A stretch of DNA of 36,250 bases from the NCBI GenBank assembly GCA_026391775.1, contig JAPLDK010000064.1:1-36250 (forward strand). The letters are read 5' to 3'. The position numbers were made by a program, and so were the translations under genes. This document shows positions 25,230 through 35,293 of this stretch, in pieces; the stretch's first letter is position 1, and each line of letters starts with the position of its first letter. Under the pieces are notes generated by a model. The model saw only the letters and a program-made list of their open reading frames with translations. It did no database searches and was not told where the DNA came from. This stretch comes from Bacteroidota bacterium. Its GTDB lineage: Bacteria; Bacteroidota; Bacteroidia; Bacteroidales; FEN-979.

Positions 25230-25237
25230 TATATTTG
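25230..25237 (+). promoter_or_regulatory. -7 promoter element of the PorE-like gene
   Basis: TATATTTG is a perfect TAnnTTTG match, 32 bp before the ATG at 25270 and after the secDF terminator. The nearest TTG (25202-25204) is 25 nt away, longer than the normal spacing. Confidence 0.6.
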
Positions 25238-25269
25238 TACGTTATTCCAGCTACTAATAATATCCTGTA

Positions 25270-27720
25270 ATGTACCTGAAAAACCGTTTTGTTTGCCTGA
25301 TTGCTTTTTTCTGTTTCACGATCCCTGCCCTGGCTCAGAATAAAGCCACCAAAGCTGCTGATGATGCGTTTTCGGAACAATTATACTTTACTGCACTTCA
25401 GAAGTACCAGAAGGCATCGTCAAAAGTAAAGAATAACAAAGCTGAACGCGACAGGATCACTTTCCGTATTGCCGAATGCTACAGGATGATGAACAATACC
25501 AAGAAAGCCGAAACCGCTTACAAACGTCTTATCAACAACGTCAAATTCATTAAGGACGAACCACGTGTCATTCTTTATTACGCCAATGCACTGAAAGCTA
25601 ACGGCAATTACGATGAAGCCATCAAACAATACCAGGCTTATAAGGATCTTTCGCCTAAGGATCCGAGAGGAGAGCAGGGAGTATCAACCTGCAAAATGGC
25701 CAAGGAGTGGATCGCCAACCCTACAAAATATACCGTCAAATGGGAGAAGACCCTCAACTCCAAAGAAGATGACTTTGCACCGTCTTATGCCGATAAGAAG
25801 TTTGGGTCTATTATTTTTACCTCCGACCGGGATGCATCCAACGGAAAAGATATAGACAACTGGACTGGCCTGAAATTTTCAGATTTCTATTTGGCCAGGA
25901 AGGACAGGAAACAGGAATGGAGTAAACCGGTTCTTGCCGATCAGGCCGGAATGATAAACACCAAAACGAATGACGGTGTAGGCCAGTTTGATCCGAGGTT
26001 CGCCCATTTCTATTTTACCCGTTGTTATAACGACTCTAAAAAGAAGAACGGATGCCAGATCTTTATGACCAGCCGTACAGGAACAAGCAACTGGAGCGAT
26101 CCGGAAAAGATCGAACTTGGAGGCGATAGTACCAGCATTTATGGACATCCTTCTGTAGCGAATGGTGATATCATATATTTCTCAGCCGAACTTCCCGGTG
26201 GCGTTGGCGGCAAGGATATCTGGAGGGCCAGTAAGAAAAGCGGCAAATGGATAAAGGAAAACCTTGGCCCTGTCATCAACACACCCGGTAATGAACTTTT
26301 TCCCTTTATCAGGAACGACAGCATATTATACTTTGCTTCCGACGGGCTTCCGGGGATGGGCGGGATGGATATTTTCCGTTCGGTTTATTCCAAAGGCAAA
26401 TGGAGCACCCCTGAGAACCTGAAGTCTCCAATCAACTCCCCTGCCGACGACCTGGCTATTGTTTTCAATGCCGAAGAATCCGAGGAAGGGCTTTTCACTT
26501 CCAACCGGCCAGGTGGAAAAGGCAGAGATGACATATACTCCTTTGTTATTCCTCCAATTTATTACACCCTGGAAGGTACGGTGACCGACGATCGTTCGCT
26601 TCTTCCTGTTCAAGGCGCTGAAGTAAGGGCTACAGGTACTAATGGCCGTATCTTCAAATATACAACCGACGAAAAGGGCCATTACAGCTTTAATAAGATG
26701 CAGATCACTGCAAATACAACCTACGATATTCTCGTGATTAAAAAGGACTATTTCAACGAGAAAGGCAGGGAAACTACAGTTGGCCTTGAAAAAAGCAAGG
26801 ATCTTACAAGGAACTTTGTATTGAGGCCGATCCCCAAGAAGCCCGTCGTACTTCCCGATATTCTTTACGACCTGGCAAAGTGGGACCTCAAGCCCCAATA
26901 CCAGGATTCACTACAGGGCCTTATTGAAACCCTTGATGCCAATGAAACAATTGTTATTGAACTTGCTGCTCATACCGACTCAAGGGACAGCGACGAACGC
27001 AATGACATACTTTCGCAGAAACGCGCACAAAGTGTTGTTGACTATCTTATAACAAGGGGTATAGATCCTGACCGCCTGGTTGCAAAAGGTTACGGGGAAA
27101 GAGTTCCCAGGGCCTTGGCCAAAGAAGTATCCAGGGAAGGATATACCTTTGTTTTAGGGACAGTACTGACCGACTCGGTAATCAATCTGCTTCCCAGTAC
27201 TGCCATCAAGGAGGCCGCACACCAGCTGAACCGCCGTACTGAATTTTCAGTGCTGAGGAACGATTTTATTCCAAAAACCACTCCTTCCAAAATCCAGGGT
27301 ACTGCGAAGATCGAAGTCGTTGTCGCTCCCGAAGTGAATGCTGCACCAATCAAAAAACTCAAGGAAGGAACTTACGAAGGCAGTTGTTTTGTCAACGGGA
27401 TAGCATTATCCTTTACTTATGACCCGGGTGAGAAAGATGTATTTATCTCTGCTGCCCAAGCCTTCAAGCTGCTCAAAGACGGGGTGATTGATAAAAATGA
27501 CTTTGAAGGCGATGCCACAAAATTGATCCAGGAAAAGTCCATCAGCGAAAAGGCCGTTATCACCCTGAAGGAAGTCCGTATTGCCAGAAACACCGTTAAG
27601 GACGTTAAAGTTATTGTAAACAGCAAGATCCACGGCACTTTTGTTTTCGGCGAAAATACCTTGAAAAAATTCGGGAACTTTCGTATTGATGAAGAAAAAG
27701 AGCAGCTGATCTTTGATTGA
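25270..27720 (+). CDS. PorE-like OmpA-family protein (TPR, PD40, CnaB-like, OmpA) with a degenerate C-terminal retropepsin-like domain
   Basis: An 816-residue envelope protein. Signal peptide 1 to about 23 (IPALAQ). TPR-like helices at about 25-150; PD40/WD40-like blades at about 155-430 with repeated FxSDR and GGxDI motifs (ASDGLPGMGGMDIF); a carboxypeptidase-regulatory-like domain at about 433-520 (LEGTVTDD); and an OmpA peptidoglycan-binding domain at about 530-670 (AAHTDSRDSDERN, LSQKRAQSVVDYL, LNRRTEF). This is the layout of PorE of the type IX secretion system, which is thought to tether the machine to peptidoglycan. Residues about 692-816 are extra and resemble a retropepsin-like fold in which the catalytic D-T-G-A is replaced by DPGE (718-721). 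purM follows after 3 bp. Confidence 0.82.
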   Translation: MYLKNRFVCLIAFFCFTIPALAQNKATKAADDAFSEQLYFTALQKYQKASSKVKNNKAERDRITFRIAECYRMMNNTKKAETAYKRLINNVKFIKDEPRVILYYANALKANGNYDEAIKQYQAYKDLSPKDPRGEQGVSTCKMAKEWIANPTKYTVKWEKTLNSKEDDFAPSYADKKFGSIIFTSDRDASNGKDIDNWTGLKFSDFYLARKDRKQEWSKPVLADQAGMINTKTNDGVGQFDPRFAHFYFTRCYNDSKKKNGCQIFMTSRTGTSNWSDPEKIELGGDSTSIYGHPSVANGDIIYFSAELPGGVGGKDIWRASKKSGKWIKENLGPVINTPGNELFPFIRNDSILYFASDGLPGMGGMDIFRSVYSKGKWSTPENLKSPINSPADDLAIVFNAEESEEGLFTSNRPGGKGRDDIYSFVIPPIYYTLEGTVTDDRSLLPVQGAEVRATGTNGRIFKYTTDEKGHYSFNKMQITANTTYDILVIKKDYFNEKGRETTVGLEKSKDLTRNFVLRPIPKKPVVLPDILYDLAKWDLKPQYQDSLQGLIETLDANETIVIELAAHTDSRDSDERNDILSQKRAQSVVDYLITRGIDPDRLVAKGYGERVPRALAKEVSREGYTFVLGTVLTDSVINLLPSTAIKEAAHQLNRRTEFSVLRNDFIPKTTPSKIQGTAKIEVVVAPEVNAAPIKKLKEGTYEGSCFVNGIALSFTYDPGEKDVFISAAQAFKLLKDGVIDKNDFEGDATKLIQEKSISEKAVITLKEVRIARNTVKDVKVIVNSKIHGTFVFGENTLKKFGNFRIDEEKEQLIFD

Positions 27721-27723
27721 CAT

Positions 27724-28896
27724 ATGAGCAATTCGTCAAGATACGACAAACGAGGCGTTTCTTCACATAAAGAAGATGTTCATTCAGCTATAAAAAATCT
27801 TGACAAAGGGCTGTTCCCCAAAGCGTTTTGCAAAATAATCCCCGACATACTCGGAGGCGATGAAGCCTGGTGCAACATCATGCACGCCGACGGAGCTGGC
27901 ACAAAATCCTCCCTGGCTTACCTGTACTGGAAAGAAACCGGCGATCTGTCGGTATGGCGCGGGATTGCCCAGGATGCCATTGTCATGAACATAGACGACC
28001 TGCTTTGTGTGGGTGCAACCGACAACATCCTGCTTTCCTCAACAATCGGAAGAAATAAAAACCTTATCCCTGCCGAGGTGATTTCCGAAATCATCACAGG
28101 CACAGAAGAATTTCTTGCTTCAATGCGCTCATATGGTATGGGCATATGGTCAACAGGGGGTGAAACCGCCGATGTTGGCGACCTGGTTCGTACAATTATT
28201 GTCGATTCTACTGTCTGTTGCCGGATGAGGCGTAGCGAAATCATTGACAACTCGCGCATACAAGCCGGGGACCTTATAGTGGGACTGGCATCATTCGGGC
28301 AGACCTCATATGAAAAAGAATACAACGGAGGGATGGGTAGCAATGGACTGACATCTGCCAGGCATGATATTTTTTCAAAAAAACATGCCGGCTCCTTCCC
28401 CGAAAGCTTTGATCCGGGAGTTCCGGAGAATCTTGTTTATTCGGGAAACAAAAGCCTGCAGGACCCCTCCGAAATCCCCGGTGTAAATGTTGGGAAACTA
28501 GTTCTCTCCCCGACCCGCACTTATGCTCCAGTAATCAGTGAAATGCTGAAGACTTATAAAAGGGAGATCTTTCATGGAATGGTCCACTGCAGTGGGGGCG
28601 GACAGACCAAGATTTTGCATTTTACAGGTAAACAGCATATTGTTAAGAATAATCTTTTCCCAACCCCACCCCTTTTCCGGCTTATTCAGGAACAATCCGG
28701 GACCGGCTGGAAGGAGATGTACAGGGTTTTCAATATGGGGCACCGCATGGAATTATATGTACCCGAAAAATCCGCTAATACTCTCATTGATTTTGCTTCC
28801 TTGTTTGGGCTGAAAGCCAGAGTCATAGGGCATGTCGAAGGCTCGGAATCGCCTAAACTCACAGTAATTTCAGAACACGGGGAATTTGTTTATTGA
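27724..28896 (+). CDS. purM: Phosphoribosylformylglycinamidine cyclo-ligase (AIR synthetase)
   Basis: A 390-residue PurM, the ATP-dependent enzyme that closes the imidazole ring in purine synthesis (FGAM to AIR). The motif HADGAGTK (54-61) corresponds to the nucleotide-binding DGVGTK of E. coli. GGETADVGD and GLASFGQTSYEKEYNGGMGSNGLT correspond to later conserved loops. It is about 45 residues longer than E. coli PurM, as I recall is usual for the Bacteroidota form, with an insertion in the last loop. It begins 3 bp after the PorE-like gene and precedes prfA, probably in one transcript with internal promoters. Confidence 0.9.
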   Translation: MSNSSRYDKRGVSSHKEDVHSAIKNLDKGLFPKAFCKIIPDILGGDEAWCNIMHADGAGTKSSLAYLYWKETGDLSVWRGIAQDAIVMNIDDLLCVGATDNILLSSTIGRNKNLIPAEVISEIITGTEEFLASMRSYGMGIWSTGGETADVGDLVRTIIVDSTVCCRMRRSEIIDNSRIQAGDLIVGLASFGQTSYEKEYNGGMGSNGLTSARHDIFSKKHAGSFPESFDPGVPENLVYSGNKSLQDPSEIPGVNVGKLVLSPTRTYAPVISEMLKTYKREIFHGMVHCSGGGQTKILHFTGKQHIVKNNLFPTPPLFRLIQEQSGTGWKEMYRVFNMGHRMELYVPEKSANTLIDFASLFGLKARVIGHVEGSESPKLTVISEHGEFVY

Positions 28897-28921
28897 AGAT
28901 CATGATCATCCTGATTTTTCC

Positions 28922-28929
28922 TACCTTTG
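28922..28929 (+). promoter_or_regulatory. -7 promoter element of prfA
   Basis: TACCTTTG matches TAnnTTTG, 25 bp before the prfA ATG. A 10-bp palindrome GATCATGATC lies at 28898-28907. No properly spaced -33 TTG. Confidence 0.5.
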
Positions 28930-28954
28930 CAGCCCCAAAAGAGGAGTTTAGACA

Positions 28955-30025
28955 ATGTTAGATAAGCTGGAAGCCATAAAGTTAAAGTTCGATGATATTC
29001 AGAAGGAGATGAGCGATCCCGGTGTTGTCAGTGACATGAAGCGCTTCATCAAGCTGAATAAAGACTTCAAGGAACTTACACCTCTCATGGCGGCTTATGA
29101 AAGGTACAAGAGCATTATTGCCAACACGGAGCATGCAAAGGAAATCCTTTACAATGAAAAAGATGAGGAATTCCGGGCCATGGCCAAGGAAGAACTTGAA
29201 ACTCTGGGCAGGGAAAAAGATCAGCTGGAAGAAAACGTCCGTATGATGCTTGTGCCTGTCGATCCGCAGGATGGCAAAAATGCCGTTGTGGAGATACGTG
29301 CCGGTACCGGAGGTGATGAGGCCAGTATTTTTGCCGGCGACCTTTACCGTATGTACTCAAAATATTGTGAAGCCAGGCGGTGGAAAACTGAACTGATAGA
29401 TTTTTCTGAAGGCACCATGGGCGGTTTTAAGGAAATAATATTCAATGTGATAGGCGATGGAGCTTACGGTCAGATGAAATATGAATCGGGGGTTCACCGT
29501 GTTCAGCGTGTACCGCAGACTGAAACCCAGGGCCGTGTTCATACTTCAGCTGCCACAGTTGCTGTTTTGCCTGAGGCTGACGAATTTGATGTAGAAATCA
29601 AACCCTCCGACGTCCGTAAAGACACCTATTGTTCATCCGGGCCGGGTGGGCAGTCGGTCAATACAACATACTCCGCCATCCGACTTACCCATGTACCTTC
29701 AGGAATTGTTGTGACCTGCCAGGACGAAAAATCCCAGATGAAGAATTTTGAAAAGGCCATGAAAGTACTCAGGACGAGGCTTTACGAGATGGAGCACCAG
29801 AAGTATCTCGACGAGATCTCGAAGAAGCGCAAGACCATGGTTTCGACCGGTGACCGCTCAGCCAAGATCCGGACTTATAACTATGCCCAGAGCAGGGTCA
29901 CCGACCACCGCATCAATATGACCATTTATAATCTACCTGTTGTTCTTGACGGGGATGTACAGCCCCTGATCGATGCGCTTCAGCTTGCCGAAAATGCGGA
30001 GAGACTGAAGGAAGCGGTAAGTTAA
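28955..30025 (+). CDS. prfA: Peptide chain release factor 1
   Basis: A 356-residue class I release factor. The GGQ hydrolysis motif is at 231-233 ([11 protein letters not shown]) and the codon-recognition tripeptide is PQT at 187-189 ([10 protein letters not shown]). This P-x-T form defines RF1, which reads UAA and UAG; RF2 would have SPF. The length is normal and no frameshift is needed. It lies 58 bp after purM and 76 bp before pyrF, a familiar Bacteroidota neighbourhood. Confidence 0.96.
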   Translation: MLDKLEAIKLKFDDIQKEMSDPGVVSDMKRFIKLNKDFKELTPLMAAYERYKSIIANTEHAKEILYNEKDEEFRAMAKEELETLGREKDQLEENVRMMLVPVDPQDGKNAVVEIRAGTGGDEASIFAGDLYRMYSKYCEARRWKTELIDFSEGTMGGFKEIIFNVIGDGAYGQMKYESGVHRVQRVPQTETQGRVHTSAATVAVLPEADEFDVEIKPSDVRKDTYCSSGPGGQSVNTTYSAIRLTHVPSGIVVTCQDEKSQMKNFEKAMKVLRTRLYEMEHQKYLDEISKKRKTMVSTGDRSAKIRTYNYAQSRVTDHRINMTIYNLPVVLDGDVQPLIDALQLAENAERLKEAVS

Positions 30026-30101
30026 TTGCTTTTGGCGAAACCATAATTAGCACGCAAATGAAATAAACAATGGGTGCGAATAAATTGTAAATCCCCAAAG
30101 T

Positions 30102-30929
30102 ATGACCCGACAAGAGCTAATCAGCCTTATACATCAGAAACGATCCTTTCTGTGCATCGGACTGGATACGGATATCAGTAAAATACCGCTTCATTTGAAA
30201 AATCTCGAAGATCCCATCTTTGAATTCAACAAAACGATCATCGATGCAACCATTGACCTGGCAGTGGCATATAAACCGAACTTCGCCTTTTACGAATGTT
30301 ACGGGGTGAAAGGATGGGAAAGCCTTACCAAAACTATCGACTACATTAATACAACTTACCCGGGGCAGGCCTTTACCATTGCCGATGCGAAGCGGGGCGA
30401 CATCGGAAACACTTCGCAGCAATATGCCAGGGCTATGTTCGATAAAACTTCTTCCGGTCTTGAATTTGATGCGGTAACTGTTGCTCCTTATATGGGTGAA
30501 GATTCGGTTAAACCCTTCCTCTCCTATCCTTCCAAATGGATCATTGTACTGGCACTGACATCTAATAAGGGTGCTGAAGATTTCCAGTTCTTTACAAGTC
30601 ATGGCACCAGGCTGTTTGAACAGGTTCTTAGCAAATCCAAACAATGGGGAAGCCAGGAAAATATGATGTATGTGGTTGGTGCAACCAAGGCGGAAATGCT
30701 GACCGATATCAGAAAGATCGTTCCTGATCATTTCCTACTGGTGCCGGGAGTCGGTGCACAGGGCGGAAGCCTTCAGGAAGTTGCCAAATACGGCCTTACC
30801 AAAGACTGTGGACTTCTGATAAACTCAAGCCGTAATATCATTTATGCATCCAATGGTACTGACTTTGCATCAAAGGCAAGGGAAGAAGCAAAAAGAATGC
30901 AGCAGGAAATGAGCGCTCTTTTAAAGTAA
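30102..30929 (+). CDS. pyrF: Orotidine 5'-phosphate decarboxylase
   Basis: A 275-residue enzyme for the last step of UMP synthesis. The catalytic D-x-K-x-x-D motif is at 95-100 ([12 protein letters not shown]), and the phosphate-binding end has PGVGAQGGS and [10 protein letters not shown]. The length and layout fit the longer subgroup 2 of bacterial PyrF, which is common in Bacteroidota and Actinobacteria. It is probably the last gene of the purM-prfA-pyrF stretch; a hairpin follows its stop. Confidence 0.94.
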   Translation: MTRQELISLIHQKRSFLCIGLDTDISKIPLHLKNLEDPIFEFNKTIIDATIDLAVAYKPNFAFYECYGVKGWESLTKTIDYINTTYPGQAFTIADAKRGDIGNTSQQYARAMFDKTSSGLEFDAVTVAPYMGEDSVKPFLSYPSKWIIVLALTSNKGAEDFQFFTSHGTRLFEQVLSKSKQWGSQENMMYVVGATKAEMLTDIRKIVPDHFLLVPGVGAQGGSLQEVAKYGLTKDCGLLINSSRNIIYASNGTDFASKAREEAKRMQQEMSALLK

Positions 30930-30936
30930 CAAATCC

Positions 30937-30965
30937 AATATCCTGAATCCTGGATGCTGGATATT
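30937..30965. terminator. Hairpin between convergent pyrF and ilvE
   Basis: AATATCC (30937-30943) pairs with GGATATT (30959-30965), with further possible pairing inside, followed by T residues on the plus strand. It begins 8 bp after pyrF and ends one base before the ilvE stop codon, so it can serve pyrF and perhaps both genes. Confidence 0.5.
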
Positions 30966-30966
30966 T

Positions 30967-31986
30967 TTACTCAACAATAGTTATCCACCCGAACTTATCC
31001 GGAACTTTGCCATCCTGAATATCCCGCAGAGTAGTATACAACCTCAATGATACCTGGCCGGCCTTGCCTTCCTTGCAATACTGGTATACCTTGTCGGAAT
31101 CCCTGTCATAAATGGAACAGATGGGTGAAATCACTGCGGCTGTGCCGCAGGCGCCAACCTCATCAAATTCTGCAAGTTCCTCAACAGCAACCGGCCTTAC
31201 TTCCACTTTCATACCAATGTCCTCTGCCAGTGTACGCAATGACATATTGGTGATTGAAGGCAGAATGGAATGTGACTTTGGAGTAATATATATATCTCCC
31301 TTGATCCCGAAAAAGTTTGCAGGACCTGCTTCGTCAATGTATTTCTTTTCCTTTGCATCAAGGAAGATGCAGGAAGCAAATCCTTCAGCATGGGCACGAA
31401 CACCTGCACGCAGGCTGGCAGCATAATTACCGCCTACTTTAATATGGCCGGTGCCAAGAGGAGCGGCACGGTCAAAATCCCTGACGATCTGCATCTTGAC
31501 CGGATTGAAGCCTTCCTTGAAATAGGGTCCAACCGGCCCGACGAATATCATGAACATATATTCACGGGAGGGTTTTACTCCAACCTCGGGGCCTGTTCCG
31601 ATAAGCAGGGGACGTATATATAACGATGCTCCTTCTCCGTAAGGCGGGATATACTTCTTGTTTAACTGAACAACTTTAAGTACTGCCTCACGGAACAATT
31701 CAAGTGAAATCTCAGGCATAATAAGGCCGATTGCCGAATTGTTCATTCTCTTGCAGTTTTCATCCAGCCTGAAAATGCGGATCTTGCCGTCAATACCCGT
31801 AAAGGCTTTAAGACCTTCAAAGGCTTCCTGTCCGTAGTGCAGGCAGGTGGCCGCCATATGCATGTTGATGTATTCCGAGTCGGTGACTTCCAGAGGGCTC
31901 CATTTGCCGTCTTTCCAATATGAACGTACATTGTAATCGGTCTTGAAATAACCGAAGGGTAAATTCTTCCAATCCATAGCAGTCAT
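30967..31986 (-). CDS. ilvE: Branched-chain amino acid aminotransferase
   Basis: A 339-residue PLP enzyme of the larger (group II, eukaryote-like) branched-chain aminotransferase type. The PLP lysine is Lys183 in TGHIKVGGNYAAS. EAFEGLKAF (54-62) and IRPLLIGTG (124-132) are conserved. It transfers amino groups between Glu and the keto acids of Leu, Ile and Val. The ATG at 31986 gives MTAMDWKNLP; the one at 31977 (MDWKNLP) is equally possible. The gene is transcribed alone against its neighbours, and only a weak -7-like TAAATTTA (32036-32029) is seen upstream. Confidence 0.93.
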   Translation of the reverse strand: MTAMDWKNLPFGYFKTDYNVRSYWKDGKWSPLEVTDSEYINMHMAATCLHYGQEAFEGLKAFTGIDGKIRIFRLDENCKRMNNSAIGLIMPEISLELFREAVLKVVQLNKKYIPPYGEGASLYIRPLLIGTGPEVGVKPSREYMFMIFVGPVGPYFKEGFNPVKMQIVRDFDRAAPLGTGHIKVGGNYAASLRAGVRAHAEGFASCIFLDAKEKKYIDEAGPANFFGIKGDIYITPKSHSILPSITNMSLRTLAEDIGMKVEVRPVAVEELAEFDEVGACGTAAVISPICSIYDRDSDKVYQYCKEGKAGQVSLRLYTTLRDIQDGKVPDKFGWITIVE

Positions 31987-32226
31987 ATAAGTAGTTTTAA
32001 GTATTAGTTTTCAGCATCAAAGACCCTGTAAATTTAGAAATTTATTTTCACCGGCATCAGGGATGTTTAAAAATTTCCTCCCGTGCATTTAAAGGTTTGT
32101 CATTTTGGCAGGAAGTAAACAATGGCACTTTCTTTGTCATATCGCCTTGCCTGCCGGGTATTGGTTAATCCTGGTACGATATCATCCGGCGTAGCCAAAA
32201 TAAAAACAACAAAAACAGAATATACT

Positions 32227-34128
32227 ATGCAGAAAGGCAAAATCAACGTTCAGACTGAGAACATTTTTCCTATCATCAAGAAATTCCTTTATTCGGAGCA
32301 TGAGATTTTCCTGCGAGAACTCATTTCGAATGCTGTTGACGCTACCCAGAAACTGAAAACCCTGGCTTCCATTGGGAAGTTCACCGGGGAACTCGGTGAC
32401 CTTACAATCGAGGTAAAAGTCAATCCGAAAAGAAAAACAATTTCGGTTAAAGACAAGGGAGTTGGCATGAATGCTGAGGAAGTTGACAAATATATCAACC
32501 AGATCGCCTTTTCCAGCGCCGAAGAATTCATCAGCCAGTTCAAAACCAAATCGGAAGCTGAAATGAATGCCATCATCGGCCATTTCGGACTTGGGTTCTA
32601 CTCGAGCTTCATGGTTTCCGACAAGGTTGAGATACATACCAAAACCTACAAGACCGAAGGCGAAATCAAGCCGGTGCTCTGGGAATGTGACGGCAGCCCT
32701 GATTACACCATGGACGAAAGCAAGAAGAAGGATCGCGGTACCGAAATCATACTGCATATTGCGGATGACTCAAAGGACTATCTGGAAGAGTACAAGATCC
32801 TCGAGATACTTAAAAAATATTGCAAGTTTTTACCTGTTCCTATCCGCTTTGGCAGTGAGAAAACATGGGAAAAAGTCCCGGGAGAAAAGGATGAAAAAGG
32901 AAACGACAAGGAGGTTGAGGTTGAAAAGCCCAGGATCATCAACAACACTGACCCCTTATGGAGGAAGAAACCTGTTGACCTAAAAGACGAGGATTACAAG
33001 AGCTTCTACCGGGAATTGTATCCCTATACTTTTGAAGAGCCTTTGTTCCATATCCACCTGAACGTGGACTATCCTTTCAACCTCACGGGTATCCTGTATT
33101 TCCCGAAGGTCAAGAAAACACTGGAAGTCCAGAAGAACAAGATCCAGCTTTACTGCAACCAGGTTTTTGTTACTGATTCGGTGGAAGGCATTGTCCCCGA
33201 GTTCCTTACCTTGCTCCATGGAGTGCTGGACTCACCGGATATTCCTTTAAATGTATCCCGTTCCTACCTGCAAAATGATCCTAACGTCAAGAAGATCAGT
33301 AACCATATTTCCAAGAAAGTAGCTGATAAACTGGAATCCATTTTCAAGGAAAACCGTGCAGATTTTGAGGCCAAATGGGACGACATCAAGGTGTTCATCG
33401 AATACGGCATTATTTCGGAACCTGAGTTCTTTGACAGGGCAAAAAAATTCTGCCTCTTTAAAAATACAGAAGGAAAGTATTTCACTTTTGAAGAATATGA
33501 AAAGAAGATAAAAGACAACCAGAAAGATAAGAACGGCAATCTCATATATCTGTATGCAAGCAATGCAGAGGAGCAGTTCAGTTTTATTGATGCCGTAAAA
33601 GACAGGGGTTATGATGTATTGTTGCTGGATGGCATTATCGATACACATTTCGTAAATACGCTTGAGCAGAAATTCGAGAAGTCCCGGTTTACCCGTATCG
33701 ATTCCAATACAGTGGACAAGCTCATTGAAAAAGAGGATGCATTGCCTTCCAAACTCAATGAAGATCAGCAAAAGACACTTAGGGAAATGATGGAAAAGCA
33801 GATTGATAAAGAGAAATTCACTATTCAATTTGAAAGCCTCAGCGAGAAGGAAGCTCCCCTTTTAATAACCCAGGAGGAATTTATTAGAAGGATGAAGGAT
33901 ATGAGTGCACTGGGAGGAGGTTATGGCTTCATGGGCTCTATGCCGGAAAAATACAATCTCATAGTTAATTCAAACCATCCTAAGATTGGCAGGATGATCC
34001 TTGAACCTGACGGAGGCAAACAGGCCGAAACTATCAGGCAACTATTTGATCTGGCCTTGCTTGCCCAGAACTTGTTGAAAGGGAAAGACCTGGCCGGGTT
34101 CATCAAACGCAATATTGAAAACATATAA
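32227..34128 (+). CDS. htpG: Chaperone protein HtpG (Hsp90)
   Basis: A 633-residue Hsp90. The frame is open from 32122, but the ATG at 32227 (MQKGKINVQTENIF) is the standard HtpG start; the 35 upstream codons have no family counterpart. The GHKL ATPase signatures are complete: ELISNAVDAT, DKGVGMN, IGHFGLGFYSSFMV and GTEIILHI. A short charged linker (GEKDEKGNDKEVEVE) follows the N-terminal domain, far shorter than in eukaryotic Hsp90. Middle and dimerisation domains follow, and the MEEVD tail is absent, as expected in bacteria. No CIRCE or other heat-shock operator was found in the 240-bp gap upstream. Confidence 0.95.
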   Translation: MQKGKINVQTENIFPIIKKFLYSEHEIFLRELISNAVDATQKLKTLASIGKFTGELGDLTIEVKVNPKRKTISVKDKGVGMNAEEVDKYINQIAFSSAEEFISQFKTKSEAEMNAIIGHFGLGFYSSFMVSDKVEIHTKTYKTEGEIKPVLWECDGSPDYTMDESKKKDRGTEIILHIADDSKDYLEEYKILEILKKYCKFLPVPIRFGSEKTWEKVPGEKDEKGNDKEVEVEKPRIINNTDPLWRKKPVDLKDEDYKSFYRELYPYTFEEPLFHIHLNVDYPFNLTGILYFPKVKKTLEVQKNKIQLYCNQVFVTDSVEGIVPEFLTLLHGVLDSPDIPLNVSRSYLQNDPNVKKISNHISKKVADKLESIFKENRADFEAKWDDIKVFIEYGIISEPEFFDRAKKFCLFKNTEGKYFTFEEYEKKIKDNQKDKNGNLIYLYASNAEEQFSFIDAVKDRGYDVLLLDGIIDTHFVNTLEQKFEKSRFTRIDSNTVDKLIEKEDALPSKLNEDQQKTLREMMEKQIDKEKFTIQFESLSEKEAPLLITQEEFIRRMKDMSALGGGYGFMGSMPEKYNLIVNSNHPKIGRMILEPDGGKQAETIRQLFDLALLAQNLLKGKDLAGFIKRNIENI

Positions 34129-34230
34129 ACTGTAACTTTCCAGTATATTTACGTCAAATAAGCCAATATTAATTAAAGGCGTGCTCATGAAACGATGCCC
34201 GCCAAATCAATAAAACCAAAAACAAACATT

Positions 34231-34827
34231 ATGAAAATCAGTAAAGGTTGGATCATTCTGATCGTGATTGTTCTGGCAGTTATACTTCTGTTCACATGGG
34301 GCAAGGACTCCTATAACAATCTTGTAACCAAGGACCAGGCCGTTCAGCAGCAGTGGGCCCAGGTTGAGAACGTGTACCAACGTCGTTCGGACCTTATTCC
34401 GAACCTGGTAAATACAGTTAAGGGTGTTGCGAATTTTGAACAGAAAACACTCACCGCTGTTATCGAGGCCCGGGCGAAGGCAACCAGTGTGCAGATCAAT
34501 CCCAAGAACCTGGACCAGGCCTCTCTTCAGAAGTTTCAGGCATCGCAGGACAATCTCAGTTCCTCCCTGGCAAGGCTTATGGTGGTAGTCGAGAACTATC
34601 CCCAGCTTAAGGCTACCCAAAACTTCACGGAACTGCAGGCACAGCTTGAAGGAACCGAAAACAGGATCACTGTTGAACGGATGAAGTTCAATGATGTGGT
34701 ACAGGATTACAATATCCAGGTAAAACGGTTCCCTTCGAACATCTTTGCAGGTATGTTCGGATTTAAGGAAAAGGCATTTTTTATGGCCGTAAAGGGTGCC
34801 GAGAAAGCTCCCCAGGTTCAGTTTTAA
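34231..34827 (+). CDS. lemA: LemA family protein
   Basis: A 198-residue protein with one N-terminal membrane helix (about residues 4-22, GWIILIVIVLAVILLFTW) and a helical exterior domain with family motifs YNNLVTKDQAVQQQWAQVENVYQRRSDLIPNLV and FNDVVQDYN. The frame is open from 34195; the ATG at 34231 (MKISKGWI) starts just before the helix. LemA proteins are widespread, of unclear function, and often encoded beside TPM-domain proteins, as here: 19 bp to the next gene. It is the first gene of a three-gene unit ending at 36144. Confidence 0.92.
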   Translation: MKISKGWIILIVIVLAVILLFTWGKDSYNNLVTKDQAVQQQWAQVENVYQRRSDLIPNLVNTVKGVANFEQKTLTAVIEARAKATSVQINPKNLDQASLQKFQASQDNLSSSLARLMVVVENYPQLKATQNFTELQAQLEGTENRITVERMKFNDVVQDYNIQVKRFPSNIFAGMFGFKEKAFFMAVKGAEKAPQVQF

Positions 34828-34846
34828 TTAAACACCACCAACAGCC

Positions 34847-35293
34847 ATGGGAAATTCAGCCAGGGATTTCTTCAGCCCCGAGCAGCAAAAGGCAATAACA
34901 AAAGCTATCGCTGATGCAGAGCTTCAAACCTCGGGAGAGATCCGCGTTCATATTGAAAACACACTGAAGGGGGATGTGCTTGACCGTGCTTCCTATCTTT
35001 TCAGGCAGTTAAGCATGAACAAAACCCACCTCAGGAACGGGGTACTGATTTACCTGGCTGTAAGAAGCAGGCAATTTGCCATAGTGGGCGATAAAGGCAT
35101 TCACAAGGTAGTACCTGAAAACTTCTGGGACGGAATTAAACACCGCATGCAAGGTTATTTCAGGGAAAATGACTTCAGCGGGGGGCTTATCCATGCCATC
35201 TCAACAACCGGGGAACAGCTTAAAAAACATTTCCCCCACCTTGAAAACGACAAGAACGAACTTTCCGACGATATTTCTTTCGGAAAAAATTAA
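34847..35293 (+). CDS. TPM-domain protein (TLP18.3/Psb32/MOLO-1 type), soluble
   Basis: A 148-residue protein with a TPM domain but no signal peptide or membrane segment. ITKAIADAELQTSGEIRVHIE (about 17-37) and GVLIYLAVRSRQFAIVGDKGIHKVV are recognisable, and it ends with a charged tail. TPM domains occur in envelope proteins beside LemA and in plant photosystem II repair proteins (where a phosphatase activity was reported); the bacterial role is open. It lies 19 bp after lemA and 10 bp before the second TPM gene. The pair of one soluble and one membrane TPM protein is a recurrent neighbour set of LemA. Confidence 0.85.
   Translation: MGNSARDFFSPEQQKAITKAIADAELQTSGEIRVHIENTLKGDVLDRASYLFRQLSMNKTHLRNGVLIYLAVRSRQFAIVGDKGIHKVVPENFWDGIKHRMQGYFRENDFSGGLIHAISTTGEQLKKHFPHLENDKNELSDDISFGKN

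Noticed and set aside
32122-32226. Upstream start for htpG at 32122
   Set aside because: The 35 extra residues are not found in HtpG proteins; MQKGKINVQ at 32227 is the standard start.
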